DNA of 53,607 nucleotides, taken from positions 1 to 53,607 of the forward strand of contig UQDF01000006.1 of the NCBI GenBank assembly GCA_900539765.1, written 5' to 3'. Both the position numbers and the translations under genes were made by a program. Each line of letters starts with the position of its first letter. Position 1 is the first letter of the stretch. The notes beneath the pieces were generated by a model. It worked only from the letters and a program-made list of their open reading frames with translations. It made no database searches and had not been told where the DNA came from. This document shows positions 1-9,299 of the stretch, one piece after another. This stretch comes from an uncultured Porphyromonas sp. GTDB lineage: Bacteria; Bacteroidota; Bacteroidia; Bacteroidales; Porphyromonadaceae.

Positions 1-1
1 T

Positions 2-40
2 GAAGTCATCAAAAACATCATTCTTGAGAAATTGCATTAG
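2..40 (+). CDS. 3' end of an unidentified upstream gene (partial)
   Basis: The second frame reads EVIKNIILEKLH and then TAG at 38-40, directly followed by a hairpin terminator. Twelve residues are too few to assign a family. The short distance to the terminator supports this as a true gene end rather than chance, but the frame choice is inference. Confidence 0.45.
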   Translation, partial: EVIKNIILEKLH

Positions 41-61
41 CGGGTGGAATGTACGCCCTCA

Positions 62-100
62 AGAGCACAACTCACGACATCGTGGGATGTGCTCTTTTTT
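62..100 (+). terminator. Rho-independent terminator before rsmG
   Basis: AGAGCACA (62-69) pairs with TGTGCTCT (88-95), with further imperfect pairing inside (CTCACGAC against ATCGTGGG), and a run of T follows to 100. It ends the gene whose stop codon is at 38-40. Confidence 0.8.
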
Positions 101-102
101 CG

Positions 103-110
103 TACATTTG
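103..110 (+). promoter_or_regulatory. Bacteroidetes -7 box (TACATTTG) for rsmG
   Basis: TACATTTG matches the Bacteroidetes TAnnTTTG consensus and sits 49 bp before the ATG at 160. Transcription would start near 117, downstream of the in-frame ATG at 49, so the longer 261-residue reading is unlikely. Confidence 0.7.
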
Positions 111-159
111 TGGAGACGTACTGAGTTTCCCGCTATTATATCAACCGTGCGCCCTAGAG

Positions 160-834
160 ATGCCCATCACACCAAGCACTACCCCAACGGAGCAATTGGA
201 TAGACTCCTGAGGCAGTTTCCTGCACTCTCCCCAACTGCCCAGCAGCAGTTGACCGCTCTCTATCCGCTCTACAAAGAGTGGAACGCACGCATCAACGTC
301 ATATCCCGACGAGACATAGACAATCTCTATCAGCACCACGTGATGCACTCACTGGCGCTCGCTTGGCTTCTGCCCGACGAGCCGACCAGCTACACCATCG
401 CTGACGTAGGCTGTGGCGGTGGCTTCCCCAGCATCCCGCTAGCTATCCTATATCCTCAGTACCAGTTCCTGCTGATCGACAGCATTGCCAAGAAGCTCCA
501 CGTAGCGCAGTCCATTGCGGACGAAATAGGTCTAACCAATGTCTCTACGCATCACACCCGCGTCGAGAGCTGCGACCTCCACTGCGACTACATCGTCTCA
601 CGTGCTGCGATGCCCTTGGGGCGTCTCTACGACTACACGCAGCATATGCTCCACGGCTCACAAGCTCCCCGCTCCGGTATCTACTGTCTCAAGGGAGGCG
701 ACCTCAGCGAGGAGATAGCGCAGTCAGGTGTGACCGCACAGCTCACGGCGATCTCCACGCTTGCCGACTATTCCGACTACTATCAGGACAAATGGATCGT
801 CTATGTCGCCAAGCAGGACAAACGAACCAACTAA
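160..834 (+). CDS. rsmG: 16S rRNA (guanine527-N7)-methyltransferase RsmG
   Basis: A 224-residue cytosolic SAM-dependent methyltransferase that makes m7G527 in the 530 loop of 16S rRNA. The family's N-terminal stretch YKEWNARINVISRRD is at about residues 38-52, and the SAM-binding motif I DVGCGGGFP at 82-90 is intact. An open frame continues upstream to an ATG at 49, but that segment runs through the terminator and the promoter, so the ATG at 160 is the sensible start; it also gives the usual family length. The metallo-hydrolase gene starts 12 bp after the stop, suggesting co-transcription. Identification is confident from the motifs. Confidence 0.93.
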   Translation: MPITPSTTPTEQLDRLLRQFPALSPTAQQQLTALYPLYKEWNARINVISRRDIDNLYQHHVMHSLALAWLLPDEPTSYTIADVGCGGGFPSIPLAILYPQYQFLLIDSIAKKLHVAQSIADEIGLTNVSTHHTRVESCDLHCDYIVSRAAMPLGRLYDYTQHMLHGSQAPRSGIYCLKGGDLSEEIAQSGVTAQLTAISTLADYSDYYQDKWIVYVAKQDKRTN

Positions 835-846
835 CCGAAAAGAACT

Positions 847-1500
847 ATGAACTGCGAAGTATCTACATTCGTATGTAACGTCATACAGGAAAACACTTAC
901 CTCCTCTCGACCAGCGATGGTCACGCAGCCATCATCGACTGCGGATGCGCCACCGCAAGCGAGCAGGAGCGTCTCGCACAGCGCATCAAGCAGTGGGGGC
1001 TGACCGTAGACTTGCTCCTCTTCACGCACCTGCACTTCGACCATATCTGGGGCTTGCCCTGGGTACTTCAGACCTTTCCCGAGGCAAAGGCGTATGCGCA
1101 CCCTGTCGAGCTAGCGCAGGCGGTCTTTCCCGAAGCACAGATGCGCGCTTGGGGCTTTGAGGTGCCAGAGGCAGCCTTCGATCTCTCTCAGATCCGTCCA
1201 CTGCCGAGCGATGCGCCTCTACGACTGGGCGAGTTGCCTATCTACGATCTCTTCGTGCCAGGACATACAGCAGGCCATGTCGCTTATTACCTACCGAGCG
1301 AGCGGATCGTCTTCACGGGCGATGTACTCTTCCGCGGCGATATAGGTCGTAGTGACCTCCCAGGAGGAGACTACCAGACACTCCTCCACAGCATCAAGAC
1401 TCAACTGCGTCCCTTGCCTGACGAGACCATCGTCTACCCAGGGCATGGACCACATACAACCATATACAACGAAAAAAGTAATAACCCTTATATCAACTAA
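847..1500 (+). CDS. MBL-fold metallo-hydrolase, glyoxalase II / YcbL-like
   Basis: A 217-residue protein of the metallo-beta-lactamase fold. The zinc ligands are all visible: HLHFDH at 61-66, H140 in GHTAGH, D159 in FTGDVLF, and H200 in YPGHG. Length and the order of motifs match the small glyoxalase-II-like group (YcbL/GloC), which hydrolyse thioesters such as S-lactoylglutathione in other bacteria. Since Bacteroidales generally lack glutathione, the natural substrate here is uncertain. No signal peptide, so cytosolic. It lies between rsmG (12 bp) and gcvP (5 bp) and probably shares their transcript. Confidence 0.88.
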   Translation: MNCEVSTFVCNVIQENTYLLSTSDGHAAIIDCGCATASEQERLAQRIKQWGLTVDLLLFTHLHFDHIWGLPWVLQTFPEAKAYAHPVELAQAVFPEAQMRAWGFEVPEAAFDLSQIRPLPSDAPLRLGELPIYDLFVPGHTAGHVAYYLPSERIVFTGDVLFRGDIGRSDLPGGDYQTLLHSIKTQLRPLPDETIVYPGHGPHTTIYNEKSNNPYIN

Positions 1501-1505
1501 AATAG

Positions 1506-4391
1506 ATGGATACAAGAAACTTTGCCTATCGTCACATAGGCATCTCCGAGGCTGACCTACCTGAGATGCTCAAGGTCGTCGGTGTAGACAGCGTAGATGC
1601 GCTGATGCACAAGGTATACCCCGAGGGCATCTTCCTCGAGAAGCCTCTCGACCTACCCGAGCCGATGACCGAGCGTGAGCTCAGCGAGCATCTCTTCGAG
1701 CTAGGGTCTCGCAATCGTATCTTCACCTCATACATCGGTATGGGCTGGTATGATACCGTAACCCCACAGCCTATCATCCGCAATGTCCTAGAGAATCCCG
1801 TATGGTACACCAGCTACACACCTTACCAAGCTGAGGTGTCGCAGGGTCGTCTCGAGGCGCTCTTTAACTTCCAGACCGTCATCACAGATCTGACGGGACT
1901 ACCTCTGACCAACTGCTCGCTACTTGACGAAGCTACCGCAGGTGCCGAGGCTGCGCTTATGCTTTACAACGAGCGGTCTAGAGAGCAAAAGAAGGCGGGT
2001 GCCAACCAGCTCTTCGTCGACCAGCGCGTCTTCGCCTCTACGCAGGCAGTCATCCAGACACGCGTTCCTCAGCAAGGTATGGAGATCGTCGTGGGCGACT
2101 ACGAGACCTTTGACTTTACGGACAAAGTCTTCGGAGCGATCATTCAGTACCCAGACGAAAAGGGCAGCGTCCACTGCTATCACGACTTTATGGAGCGTGC
2201 TAAGGCTACTGGTACACGTGTAGCCGTAGCGGCCGACCTGATGAGTCTCGTGCTCCTCACACCTCCAGGCGAGTGGGGCGCAGACATCGTCTTCGGTTCG
2301 GCTCAGCGCTTCGGTATCCCGATGTACTTCGGAGGTCCTAGCGCAGGTTATCTCGCCTCTACGATGGACTATAAGCGCACTATCCCCGGACGTATCATCG
2401 GTATCTCCAAGGACACCTACGGTCGTCCCGCTTACCGTCTAGCGCTCCAGACACGTGAGCAGCACATCAAGCGTGAGCGCGCCACCAGCAACATCTGCAC
2501 GGCACAGGCTCTACTCGCTACTATGAGTAGCTTCTACGCAGTCTACCACGGGCCCGAGGGTCTACGCCACATCGCTCACCGTATCCACGCTTATGCAGGT
2601 TACCTAGCTGAGCAACTCGAGGCGATGGGCTACAAGCAGCTCAACGACAACTTCTTCGACACCCTATACATCGAGCTACCTGAGGGCCTCGCTGCCGAGA
2701 AGCTCCGTGAGATCGCACTCGACTGTCAGGTCAATCTACGCTACTACGAGGATGGTCGTCACATCGGCATCAGCATCGACGAGACCACGCTCGAGAGCGA
2801 CCTCTCAGTCCTCCTCTACATCTTCGCACAGCTTCAGGGCAAAGAGGGCGACATCGAGGGCGTTGAGGTCGATGAGACGAAAGTTTACTTCGACAAGCAG
2901 TTCGCTCGCCAGAGTGACTTCCTGCAGTATGACACCTTCCTGAAGTATCACTCCGAGACCGAGCTGATGCGCTACATCAAGCGACTAGACCGCAAGGACA
3001 TCTCGCTAGCTCAGTCGATGATCTCGCTAGGCTCTTGTACCATGAAGCTCAACGCAGCTTCAGAGGTAGCACAGCTGAGCAATCCTCAGTTTGCCAATAT
3101 CCACCCCTACGCTCCCGATGACCAAGTCGAGGGCTACCTAGAGATGATACGCAACCTGTCGGCTCTCCTCTGCGAGATTACCGGTATGAAGGGTGCTTCG
3201 CTCCAGCCCAACTCTGGTGCTGCGGGTGAATACACTGGTCTGCGGGTCATACGTAGTTATCTGCAAGCTACGGGTCAGGGCGCTCGTGACCTCATTATCC
3301 TACCCGCCTCTGCACACGGTACCAACCCCGCTAGTGCTGTACAGGCAGGCTTTGACACGATTACCGTCCGCACGGCCGACAATGGCGACATCGATATGGA
3401 TCACTTTATGGAGCTCACCGAGCAGTACAAGGATCGTATCGCAGCCATCATGATCACCTATCCGAGTACACACGGTATCTTCGAGAGCAATATCCGCACC
3501 ATCATCGACCGCATCCACGAGATCGGCGGACAGGTCTATATGGATGGTGCCAATCTCAATGCACAGGTAGGCTGGACCAACCCTGGCTATATGGGAGCTG
3601 ACGTATGCCACCTGAATCTGCACAAGACCTTTGCGATCCCCCACGGTGGTGGCGGTCCTGGTGTCGGTCCGATCTGTGTCGCTGAGCACTTAGTCACCTA
3701 TCTGCCTAAGCATGTGGAGCGCTGGTCTGATGCGACGAACCAAGTGTCGGCAGCGCCTTTCGGCAGTGCTGGTGTCTTTGTGATTACCTACGCTTACATT
3801 CGCCTCCTTGGCTACGAAGGCTTGCGCCAGGCGACTGCTATGGCGATCCTCAATGCCAACTATCTGAAGGCACTCTTCCACGACAACTACGGTGTCGTTT
3901 ATACAGGCGACCGAGGCTTCGTCGGACACGAGATGATCCTCGACTGTCGTGGTGTCAAGGCTCAGGCAGGCGTCGATGAGGGCGACATCTCCAAGCGTCT
4001 GATGGACTTCGGCTATCACGCTCCGACGGTCTCCTTCCCCGTTCACGGCACGCTCATGATCGAGCCGACCGAGAGCGAGAGCAAGGCTGAGCTAGATCGC
4101 TTTGTCGCTGTGATGAATCAGATCTACCAAGAGGCTCAAGATATCGCCTCGGGCAAGGCCGATGCTACGGACAACGTCATCAAGAACGCACCTCACCCTC
4201 AGTACGAGGTCTGTGCCGACGAGTGGCATCACGCTTACACACGTCAGCAGGCAGCCTTCGCACTACCCTATCTTGAGGAGAATAAGTTTTGGGTCAATGT
4301 GTCTCGCATAGACAACGGCTTTGGAGATCGCAACCTGATCCCAGCTTTTTGTGCCTGCACTCCTGAAATCATCGATGAACTAAACAAATAA
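1506..4391 (+). CDS. gcvP: Glycine dehydrogenase (decarboxylating), glycine cleavage P protein
   Basis: A 961-residue single-chain P protein; it decarboxylates glycine with PLP and passes the aminomethyl group to the lipoyl arm of GcvH. The chain carries both halves of the family: the N-terminal PLP-like half starts with NFAYRHIGISEADLPEML, and the catalytic C-terminal half holds HLNLHKTFAIPHGGGGPG. In the latter, K707 is the expected PLP Schiff-base lysine followed by the glycine loop. Length agrees with fused P proteins. No gcvT or gcvH is adjacent, so the other subunits must be encoded elsewhere. mscL begins 4 bp after the stop. Confidence 0.97.
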   Translation: MDTRNFAYRHIGISEADLPEMLKVVGVDSVDALMHKVYPEGIFLEKPLDLPEPMTERELSEHLFELGSRNRIFTSYIGMGWYDTVTPQPIIRNVLENPVWYTSYTPYQAEVSQGRLEALFNFQTVITDLTGLPLTNCSLLDEATAGAEAALMLYNERSREQKKAGANQLFVDQRVFASTQAVIQTRVPQQGMEIVVGDYETFDFTDKVFGAIIQYPDEKGSVHCYHDFMERAKATGTRVAVAADLMSLVLLTPPGEWGADIVFGSAQRFGIPMYFGGPSAGYLASTMDYKRTIPGRIIGISKDTYGRPAYRLALQTREQHIKRERATSNICTAQALLATMSSFYAVYHGPEGLRHIAHRIHAYAGYLAEQLEAMGYKQLNDNFFDTLYIELPEGLAAEKLREIALDCQVNLRYYEDGRHIGISIDETTLESDLSVLLYIFAQLQGKEGDIEGVEVDETKVYFDKQFARQSDFLQYDTFLKYHSETELMRYIKRLDRKDISLAQSMISLGSCTMKLNAASEVAQLSNPQFANIHPYAPDDQVEGYLEMIRNLSALLCEITGMKGASLQPNSGAAGEYTGLRVIRSYLQATGQGARDLIILPASAHGTNPASAVQAGFDTITVRTADNGDIDMDHFMELTEQYKDRIAAIMITYPSTHGIFESNIRTIIDRIHEIGGQVYMDGANLNAQVGWTNPGYMGADVCHLNLHKTFAIPHGGGGPGVGPICVAEHLVTYLPKHVERWSDATNQVSAAPFGSAGVFVITYAYIRLLGYEGLRQATAMAILNANYLKALFHDNYGVVYTGDRGFVGHEMILDCRGVKAQAGVDEGDISKRLMDFGYHAPTVSFPVHGTLMIEPTESESKAELDRFVAVMNQIYQEAQDIASGKADATDNVIKNAPHPQYEVCADEWHHAYTRQQAAFALPYLEENKFWVNVSRIDNGFGDRNLIPAFCACTPEIIDELNK

Positions 4392-4395
4392 CACT

Positions 4396-4827
4396 ATGGC
4401 TAGTTTCAAGCAAGAATTCAAGGAATTTGCTCTTCGTGGCAACGTCATGGATATGGCGGTCGGTATCATCATCGGAGGAGCCTTTGGCAAAATTGTCTCC
4501 TCGCTCGTTGATGACATCCTGATGCCGATCATCGGACTCATTACGGGCGGAGTCAACTTCACCGACCTGAAGTGGGTCATCAAGCCTGCTGAGATCAATG
4601 CTGCTGGCGAGGAGATCGTTGCAGCCACAACGCTCAACTATGGTCTCTTTATACAGAACGTTGTTGACTTCCTCATCATCGCGCTTGTCATCTTTATGAT
4701 GATCCGTGCGATCAATAGTGTGAGGAAGAAGCAGGAAGAGCCCGAAGCTCCCGCACCTGCTCCCGAGCCCTCTGACGAGGTCAAGTTGCTGACCGAGATC
4801 CGCAATCTACTCGACAAGAAGCAGTAA
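4396..4827 (+). CDS. mscL: Large-conductance mechanosensitive channel MscL
   Basis: A 143-residue inner-membrane channel that opens under membrane tension to release solutes during osmotic downshock. The N-terminal amphipathic helix and first membrane segment (FKQEFKEFALRGNVMDMAVG, then IIIGGAFGKIVSSLVDDILMP) are textbook for the family. The periplasmic loop, a second membrane segment (about residues 87-104) and a charged C-terminal helical bundle follow. The tail contains an Ala/Pro/Glu-rich linker (EAPAPAPEP). It is the last gene of the rsmG-gcvP run, followed by a strong terminator. Confidence 0.97.
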   Translation: MASFKQEFKEFALRGNVMDMAVGIIIGGAFGKIVSSLVDDILMPIIGLITGGVNFTDLKWVIKPAEINAAGEEIVAATTLNYGLFIQNVVDFLIIALVIFMMIRAINSVRKKQEEPEAPAPAPEPSDEVKLLTEIRNLLDKKQ

Positions 4828-4859
4828 GCCGACTCGATCAGTAGGCTACAGAACTAAAG

Positions 4860-4901
4860 CACCGCCCTCGTAGGTCACTCCTACACAGGCGGTGTTTTTT
4901 T
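4860..4901 (+). terminator. Rho-independent terminator after mscL
   Basis: CACCGCC (4860-4866) pairs with GGCGGTG (4888-4894), an inner GTAGG/CCTAC pair stacks inside, and seven T follow. Confidence 0.92.
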
Positions 4902-5105
4902 GTCTCTTGTCTCTTCGCAGAGACCTCCACGTGGAGATGCAGGGAGGCGATCTCAAGCCCCCTCAAAGGGCCGAAACGCTCTCGGTAAAGGATCAGGGAG
5001 CAAAGCTGGACTTTTGACCCCTTCTCACAGCTCCTACCGATGATTGATGAGTGAGGGGAGCTAAAATACCTATTAGTAGTTATTTCATCGGGAATGAATC
5101 CGACG
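4902..5105. other. Intergenic region with one isolated CTCCACGTGGAG palindrome
   Basis: Between the mscL terminator and the TonB-receptor promoter no open frame is convincing. The only recognisable item is the perfect 12-bp palindrome CTCCACGTGGAG at 4925-4936, identical in core to the arrays at 17.5 and 39.3 kb but present once only. The remainder shows nothing I can name. Confidence 0.5.
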
Positions 5106-5113
5106 TACCTTTG
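5106..5113 (+). promoter_or_regulatory. Bacteroidetes -7 box (TACCTTTG) for the TonB receptor block
   Basis: TACCTTTG fits TAnnTTTG exactly, 22 bp before the ATG at 5136. It lies inside the longest possible open frame (ATG at 5094), so it also decides the start codon. It is the only clear promoter box seen before the nine-gene block that follows. Confidence 0.75.
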
Positions 5114-5135
5114 CAGAGGTTTTTATGCTTCCCCT

Positions 5136-7943
5136 ATGAGTAGGTCTATCCGTAGAGTTTTTCTGTCCTACATACTCTTTTCGTTGCTCTCCTGGAGTCT
5201 ATATGCTCAGGGTGCCCGTCACACCCTCACAGGAGTGGTATGCGATGCGTCTACTGGCGAGCCGATAGCCTACGCTCTGGTGGCTCTCTCTGCCGAGGGA
5301 CGCAAAGATGTGGTAACCTACACGGATGATGACGGGCGCTTTACCTTTCAGTCGGTACTCGCGGGACGATATCGCCTACAGGTGCGCTATACGGGTCTGC
5401 GCAAGGAGCTGACGGTCACCTTGCAGCGAGACCAATACCTACGTATCCCCTTTAAGCTGGAGCAGATACTAGGCGAAGTGGTCGTGACTGCGCAGGAGGG
5501 ACGACAGCTGACCAGCTCCTCAACGATTGAGCGGGCGGCTATAGATCATCTGCAGCCTAGTAGCTTCTCCGACCTGACGGCACTACTACCTGGTGGCAAG
5601 AGTAGTGTACCCAATATGAGTGGTGTCAATAATCTCTTGCTCCGTGAGACGGGCACTATCAATATGCAGGGCAATAAGACAAACAACCAAGACTACGCCA
5701 TCAGTTCGCTAGGTACCCTCTTTATGGTAGATGGAGCTCCGCTCAATACGGATGCGGATATGCAGTACACAGCCTCGCCGTCTGGCTCGCTCCTAGGTGC
5801 TGGCAAGGTCAATGTGAATCGAGGTGTGGATATGCGTACGCTGCAGACGGACAATATAGAGCGGGTCGAGTTCATCCGTGGTGTCCCCTCCGTAGAGTAT
5901 GGCAATATCACCTCGGGTGTGGTGCTGGTGCATCGTAAGCGACAAGCCTCGCCCGTGCAGAGTCGCTTTAAGGTAGATGGCTACAGCAAGCTGGTCTCAG
6001 TGGAGAAAGGGTTTGCCCTCACACCCTCCCAGCGCCACATCCTCAATGGGGATGTGAGCTATCTAGATGCTAAGCCTGACCCGCGTGTCCCCTTTGAGAC
6101 TTACCGGCGCTTGACTGGTTCGCTACGCTATCATGGTACGAGTAGTGACCAAGTGCACAGATGGGAGGTAAGCGGAGACTATACGGGGACCTTTGACAAG
6201 AATAAGGTAGACCCCGACCTCTCCTACGGACGCACCGACGAATACCGCACTGACTACAACCGCATAGCACTCACCTCACGCTATACTTACGCTCCGTCAA
6301 GCCGCCGGAAGGGCTTACAACGGGTGGAGCTAACACTATCCGCTGCGCAGCAGTTTGACTACCTACATCAGCGCCGTCTCGTGGCTCCAGACCGTATGTC
6401 TATAACCCCTACGGGCGACCAGGCTGGCGAGCACGAGGCTAGACTGATCGGCGGGGAGTATATAGCGGACTATGTGAGTGATGGTAAGCCTCTGACGCTT
6501 TTTGCCAAAGGGCAGACACTATATAATATAGAGTGGGGTAAAGCTTCGCATAGGTTGAAGGGGGGCTTTAACTATGAGCTGTCCAAAAACTTCGGTCGCG
6601 GGCAGGTATACGATCTCTCCTATCCACTCTTCCCCAAAGCGTGGGACACTCGTCCACGACCCTACTACCAGATCCCAGCCTTGCAGCAGCTAGCACTCTA
6701 TGCGGAGGATCTATACAAGCAGCCGCTCGGAGCGCATACACTCCAGCTAGAGGCAGGCGTACGGCTCTCTATGCTCTTAGGCTTAGCACCACAGTACACG
6801 CTGAGCTATAAGCCTTACCTAGATCCACGTGTCAATCTGCGCTGGAGCTTGCCTGCCTGGGAGCTGCTGTCACGAGACCTCAAGCTCTCACTCGATGCCG
6901 GATGGGGGCTGACGACTCGTATGCCTACGCTCAACTATCTATACCCTGACCCGCGCTACATAGATATGACGCAGCTAGCTTACTACGACATCAATGCGCC
7001 CTATGAGCGCAGTCTATACTACGTCCGCACCTACATAGAGGATGCGACGAACTACAAGCTACGTGCTACGCGCAATCAAAAGCTAGACCTACGTCTCTCG
7101 GCCGAGTGGGGACGCAACAAGATCTCCGTGAGTTACTTTCGCGAGTTGATGACCACAGGCTTTAGATACCGCTCCACAGCTCAGGTCTATGCCTATAATA
7201 AGTATGACGCCTCAGCGATCGACTATACCCAGCTGACGGGACAGCCCGACATATCTACCATTCCCTACACTCCCGCTGCGCGTATCGAGTCGACAAGTCG
7301 CCCTGAGAATGGCAGCATGATCCGCAAGGAGGGGCTAGAGCTACAGATTATGACGGAGCGCATTCCAGTGATCAATACCAGTCTGATCCTAGGGGGCGCA
7401 TGGTTTCGCTCTACCTACTCGAATAGCCTACCGCTCTTCTATGCCGTCTCTGGAGTCTACGGAGATGTGATCCTATCGGATCAATACTTAGGCCTCTACA
7501 ACTGGCAGGATGGATCGGAAAATCAGTCACTCTCGACCAACCTGCTCCTCGACACGCAGATCCCGCAGTGGGGACTTATCCTGACGACCGCCATAGAGAG
7601 TACTTGGCTGGTCTCTCGTCGTCGCCTCCCCCAGGATGGTCGTCCGATAGCTTACCTAGATGTGCACGACGGTAAGCTGCACCCCTACACAGCGGAGTCA
7701 GAGCAAGACACCTATCTGCAGCATCTCTTGATACGCTACAGTGATACGCTCTTTAAGCCGAGTCGCATACCTCTAGCTCTTGGGGTCAATCTAAAAGTAT
7801 CCAAGCAGCTGGGCAGGCTCTTTACGTTATCTCTCTTTGCCAACAACGTCTTAGACTACCTGCCCGACTACAAGGTGGGGAGCGCTACGCTCAGGCGTAC
7901 TGCCACACCATACTTTGGTATGGAGCTACGCATCAAAATATAA
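5136..7943 (+). CDS. TonB-dependent outer-membrane receptor with N-terminal carboxypeptidase-regulatory-like domain
   Basis: A 935-residue receptor. The start at 5136 gives a clean signal peptide (residues 1-26, ending LYAQG). The upstream ATG at 5094 is rejected because the -7 box lies after it. A CarbD-like beta-sandwich domain (about 29-105, HTLTGVVCDASTGEPIAYAL) precedes the plug (about 115-260, with FMVDGAPLN and IERVEFIRGVPSVEYGNITSG) and a long beta-barrel ending in the hydrophobic strand TPYFGMELRIKI. It imports a ligand across the outer membrane using TonB/ExbBD energy. It starts a plus-strand block with a DUF4876 lipoprotein 22 bp downstream. The substrate cannot be read from sequence; iron, haem or siderophore is an inference from the downstream PepSY and ABC genes. 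Confidence 0.9.
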   Translation: MSRSIRRVFLSYILFSLLSWSLYAQGARHTLTGVVCDASTGEPIAYALVALSAEGRKDVVTYTDDDGRFTFQSVLAGRYRLQVRYTGLRKELTVTLQRDQYLRIPFKLEQILGEVVVTAQEGRQLTSSSTIERAAIDHLQPSSFSDLTALLPGGKSSVPNMSGVNNLLLRETGTINMQGNKTNNQDYAISSLGTLFMVDGAPLNTDADMQYTASPSGSLLGAGKVNVNRGVDMRTLQTDNIERVEFIRGVPSVEYGNITSGVVLVHRKRQASPVQSRFKVDGYSKLVSVEKGFALTPSQRHILNGDVSYLDAKPDPRVPFETYRRLTGSLRYHGTSSDQVHRWEVSGDYTGTFDKNKVDPDLSYGRTDEYRTDYNRIALTSRYTYAPSSRRKGLQRVELTLSAAQQFDYLHQRRLVAPDRMSITPTGDQAGEHEARLIGGEYIADYVSDGKPLTLFAKGQTLYNIEWGKASHRLKGGFNYELSKNFGRGQVYDLSYPLFPKAWDTRPRPYYQIPALQQLALYAEDLYKQPLGAHTLQLEAGVRLSMLLGLAPQYTLSYKPYLDPRVNLRWSLPAWELLSRDLKLSLDAGWGLTTRMPTLNYLYPDPRYIDMTQLAYYDINAPYERSLYYVRTYIEDATNYKLRATRNQKLDLRLSAEWGRNKISVSYFRELMTTGFRYRSTAQVYAYNKYDASAIDYTQLTGQPDISTIPYTPAARIESTSRPENGSMIRKEGLELQIMTERIPVINTSLILGGAWFRSTYSNSLPLFYAVSGVYGDVILSDQYLGLYNWQDGSENQSLSTNLLLDTQIPQWGLILTTAIESTWLVSRRRLPQDGRPIAYLDVHDGKLHPYTAESEQDTYLQHLLIRYSDTLFKPSRIPLALGVNLKVSKQLGRLFTLSLFANNVLDYLPDYKVGSATLRRTATPYFGMELRIKI

Positions 7944-7965
7944 TCAACCCAACAAATAAATCTCT

Positions 7966-9282
7966 ATGAAACGATTACTGTATATACTCCTCTTACCAGC
8001 CCTGCTGGTCGCTGTGACTGCCTGCCGTCCAGACCCTGTCACGCCAGACAACCCCAAGGAGCAAAAAACCATCGCTTGTCTCTTCGAGCGCACACTGCCT
8101 GATGATGTCACTGACTTGACCATACAAGAGGAGCTCCTCACGATACACAATACCTCCACGGGTCAAGACGTGGAGTATAAGACGCTAGAGGGTATCAAGC
8201 TGGCTCTAGGTCTGTACAACCTAAACTACACAGCGACCTGTCGCTATAAGCTACACGGGGTCGCAATGGAGGGACGGCTGGTCGCACAGATTGAGAATAT
8301 GGAGGTGACCGACCAAACGACCGCCCCACTCAAGCTACGCTTAGAGCTCCGCATCGTGCCTACCGTTCAGGACTTTGTCATTCAGGAGATATTCTTTACG
8401 GGCACACTGACCCCTGCAGGCAAGCAGTATCATGGGACCAGCTATGTGGCTCTCTACAACGGAACAGACAGAGTACTCTATGCTGACGGGATCGCCTTCT
8501 GTGAGAGCGGGTTTAACCCCGCACGTAAGTTTGATTACAAGCCAGACATACGTCAAGAAGCTATGGCGGTACACGCCGTCTATGTCATCCCTGGCAGTGG
8601 TAAGGAGCACCCCGTGAAGCCTGGCGAGCGGCTGATACTCTGTGACATAGGCATCGACCACAAGGTGAATAATCCAAATGCTTTTGACCTCTCCAAGGCT
8701 AACTTCGAGTGGTATGACGAGTCTAGCTCACCAGCACACCAAGACTTTGATAGTCCTACAGTGCCTAATCTAGATAAGTGGTACTGCTACACGAAGTCCT
8801 TTTTCATCCTACACAATAGAGGCTTCGCATCGTACGCTATAGCTCGTATGCCGATAACCAAGGAGGAGTACCTCAAGGACTACAAGTATGACTACACCTA
8901 CGTCTTGACACACAATGGGAATAGCTATGACATGTCAGGCTCGTGCTATAAGCTACCCAACGACTGGATCATAGATGGTGTCAATTGTAGTGTCGAGGCG
9001 GTGCATCAGTGGACGATCCTACCTGAGACGATAGACGCTGGATATACAAACTGTGGTACGGTAGACGGACAGAAAGATCGCTACTTCCACAGCGTACGAC
9101 GTAAGTACCTAGGCAAGGATGCCGAGGGACATATGATCCTGCAGGACACCAATAACTCGTTCGAGGACTTCAACCCAATGGTCACGGCCTCGCTCATTGA
9201 GGAGCAAGGTACTGCGATCAATGCTAAGGGTACACCCTGCACGACTAAGACTTATGATGGAGTCGTGCCTATTGAGCAGTAA
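7966..9282 (+). CDS. DUF4876-like lipoprotein, probable partner of the TonB receptor
   Basis: A 438-residue lipoprotein with a lipobox ending at C20 (LLVAVTAC). The mature chain has an N-terminal Ig/transthyretin-like region (about 40-130) and a larger domain with several Tyr/Trp-rich segments. Layout and position directly after a TonB receptor match what I recall of DUF4876 proteins in Bacteroidetes. I cannot run the profile. A surface-exposed lipoprotein that delivers ligand to the receptor, in the manner of SusD or XusB, is inference. No catalytic motif was recognised. Confidence 0.7.
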   Translation: MKRLLYILLLPALLVAVTACRPDPVTPDNPKEQKTIACLFERTLPDDVTDLTIQEELLTIHNTSTGQDVEYKTLEGIKLALGLYNLNYTATCRYKLHGVAMEGRLVAQIENMEVTDQTTAPLKLRLELRIVPTVQDFVIQEIFFTGTLTPAGKQYHGTSYVALYNGTDRVLYADGIAFCESGFNPARKFDYKPDIRQEAMAVHAVYVIPGSGKEHPVKPGERLILCDIGIDHKVNNPNAFDLSKANFEWYDESSSPAHQDFDSPTVPNLDKWYCYTKSFFILHNRGFASYAIARMPITKEEYLKDYKYDYTYVLTHNGNSYDMSGSCYKLPNDWIIDGVNCSVEAVHQWTILPETIDAGYTNCGTVDGQKDRYFHSVRRKYLGKDAEGHMILQDTNNSFEDFNPMVTASLIEEQGTAINAKGTPCTTKTYDGVVPIEQ

Positions 9283-9299
9283 GGTCTCTTCGATAGACT

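Noticed and set aside
3300..4046. Long minus-strand frames inside gcvP
   Set aside because: Antisense shadows caused by the codon usage of gcvP; no start context or homology.
5094..5135. Upstream ATG for the TonB receptor
   Set aside because: The TACCTTTG promoter box lies within this segment, so it cannot be in the transcript.
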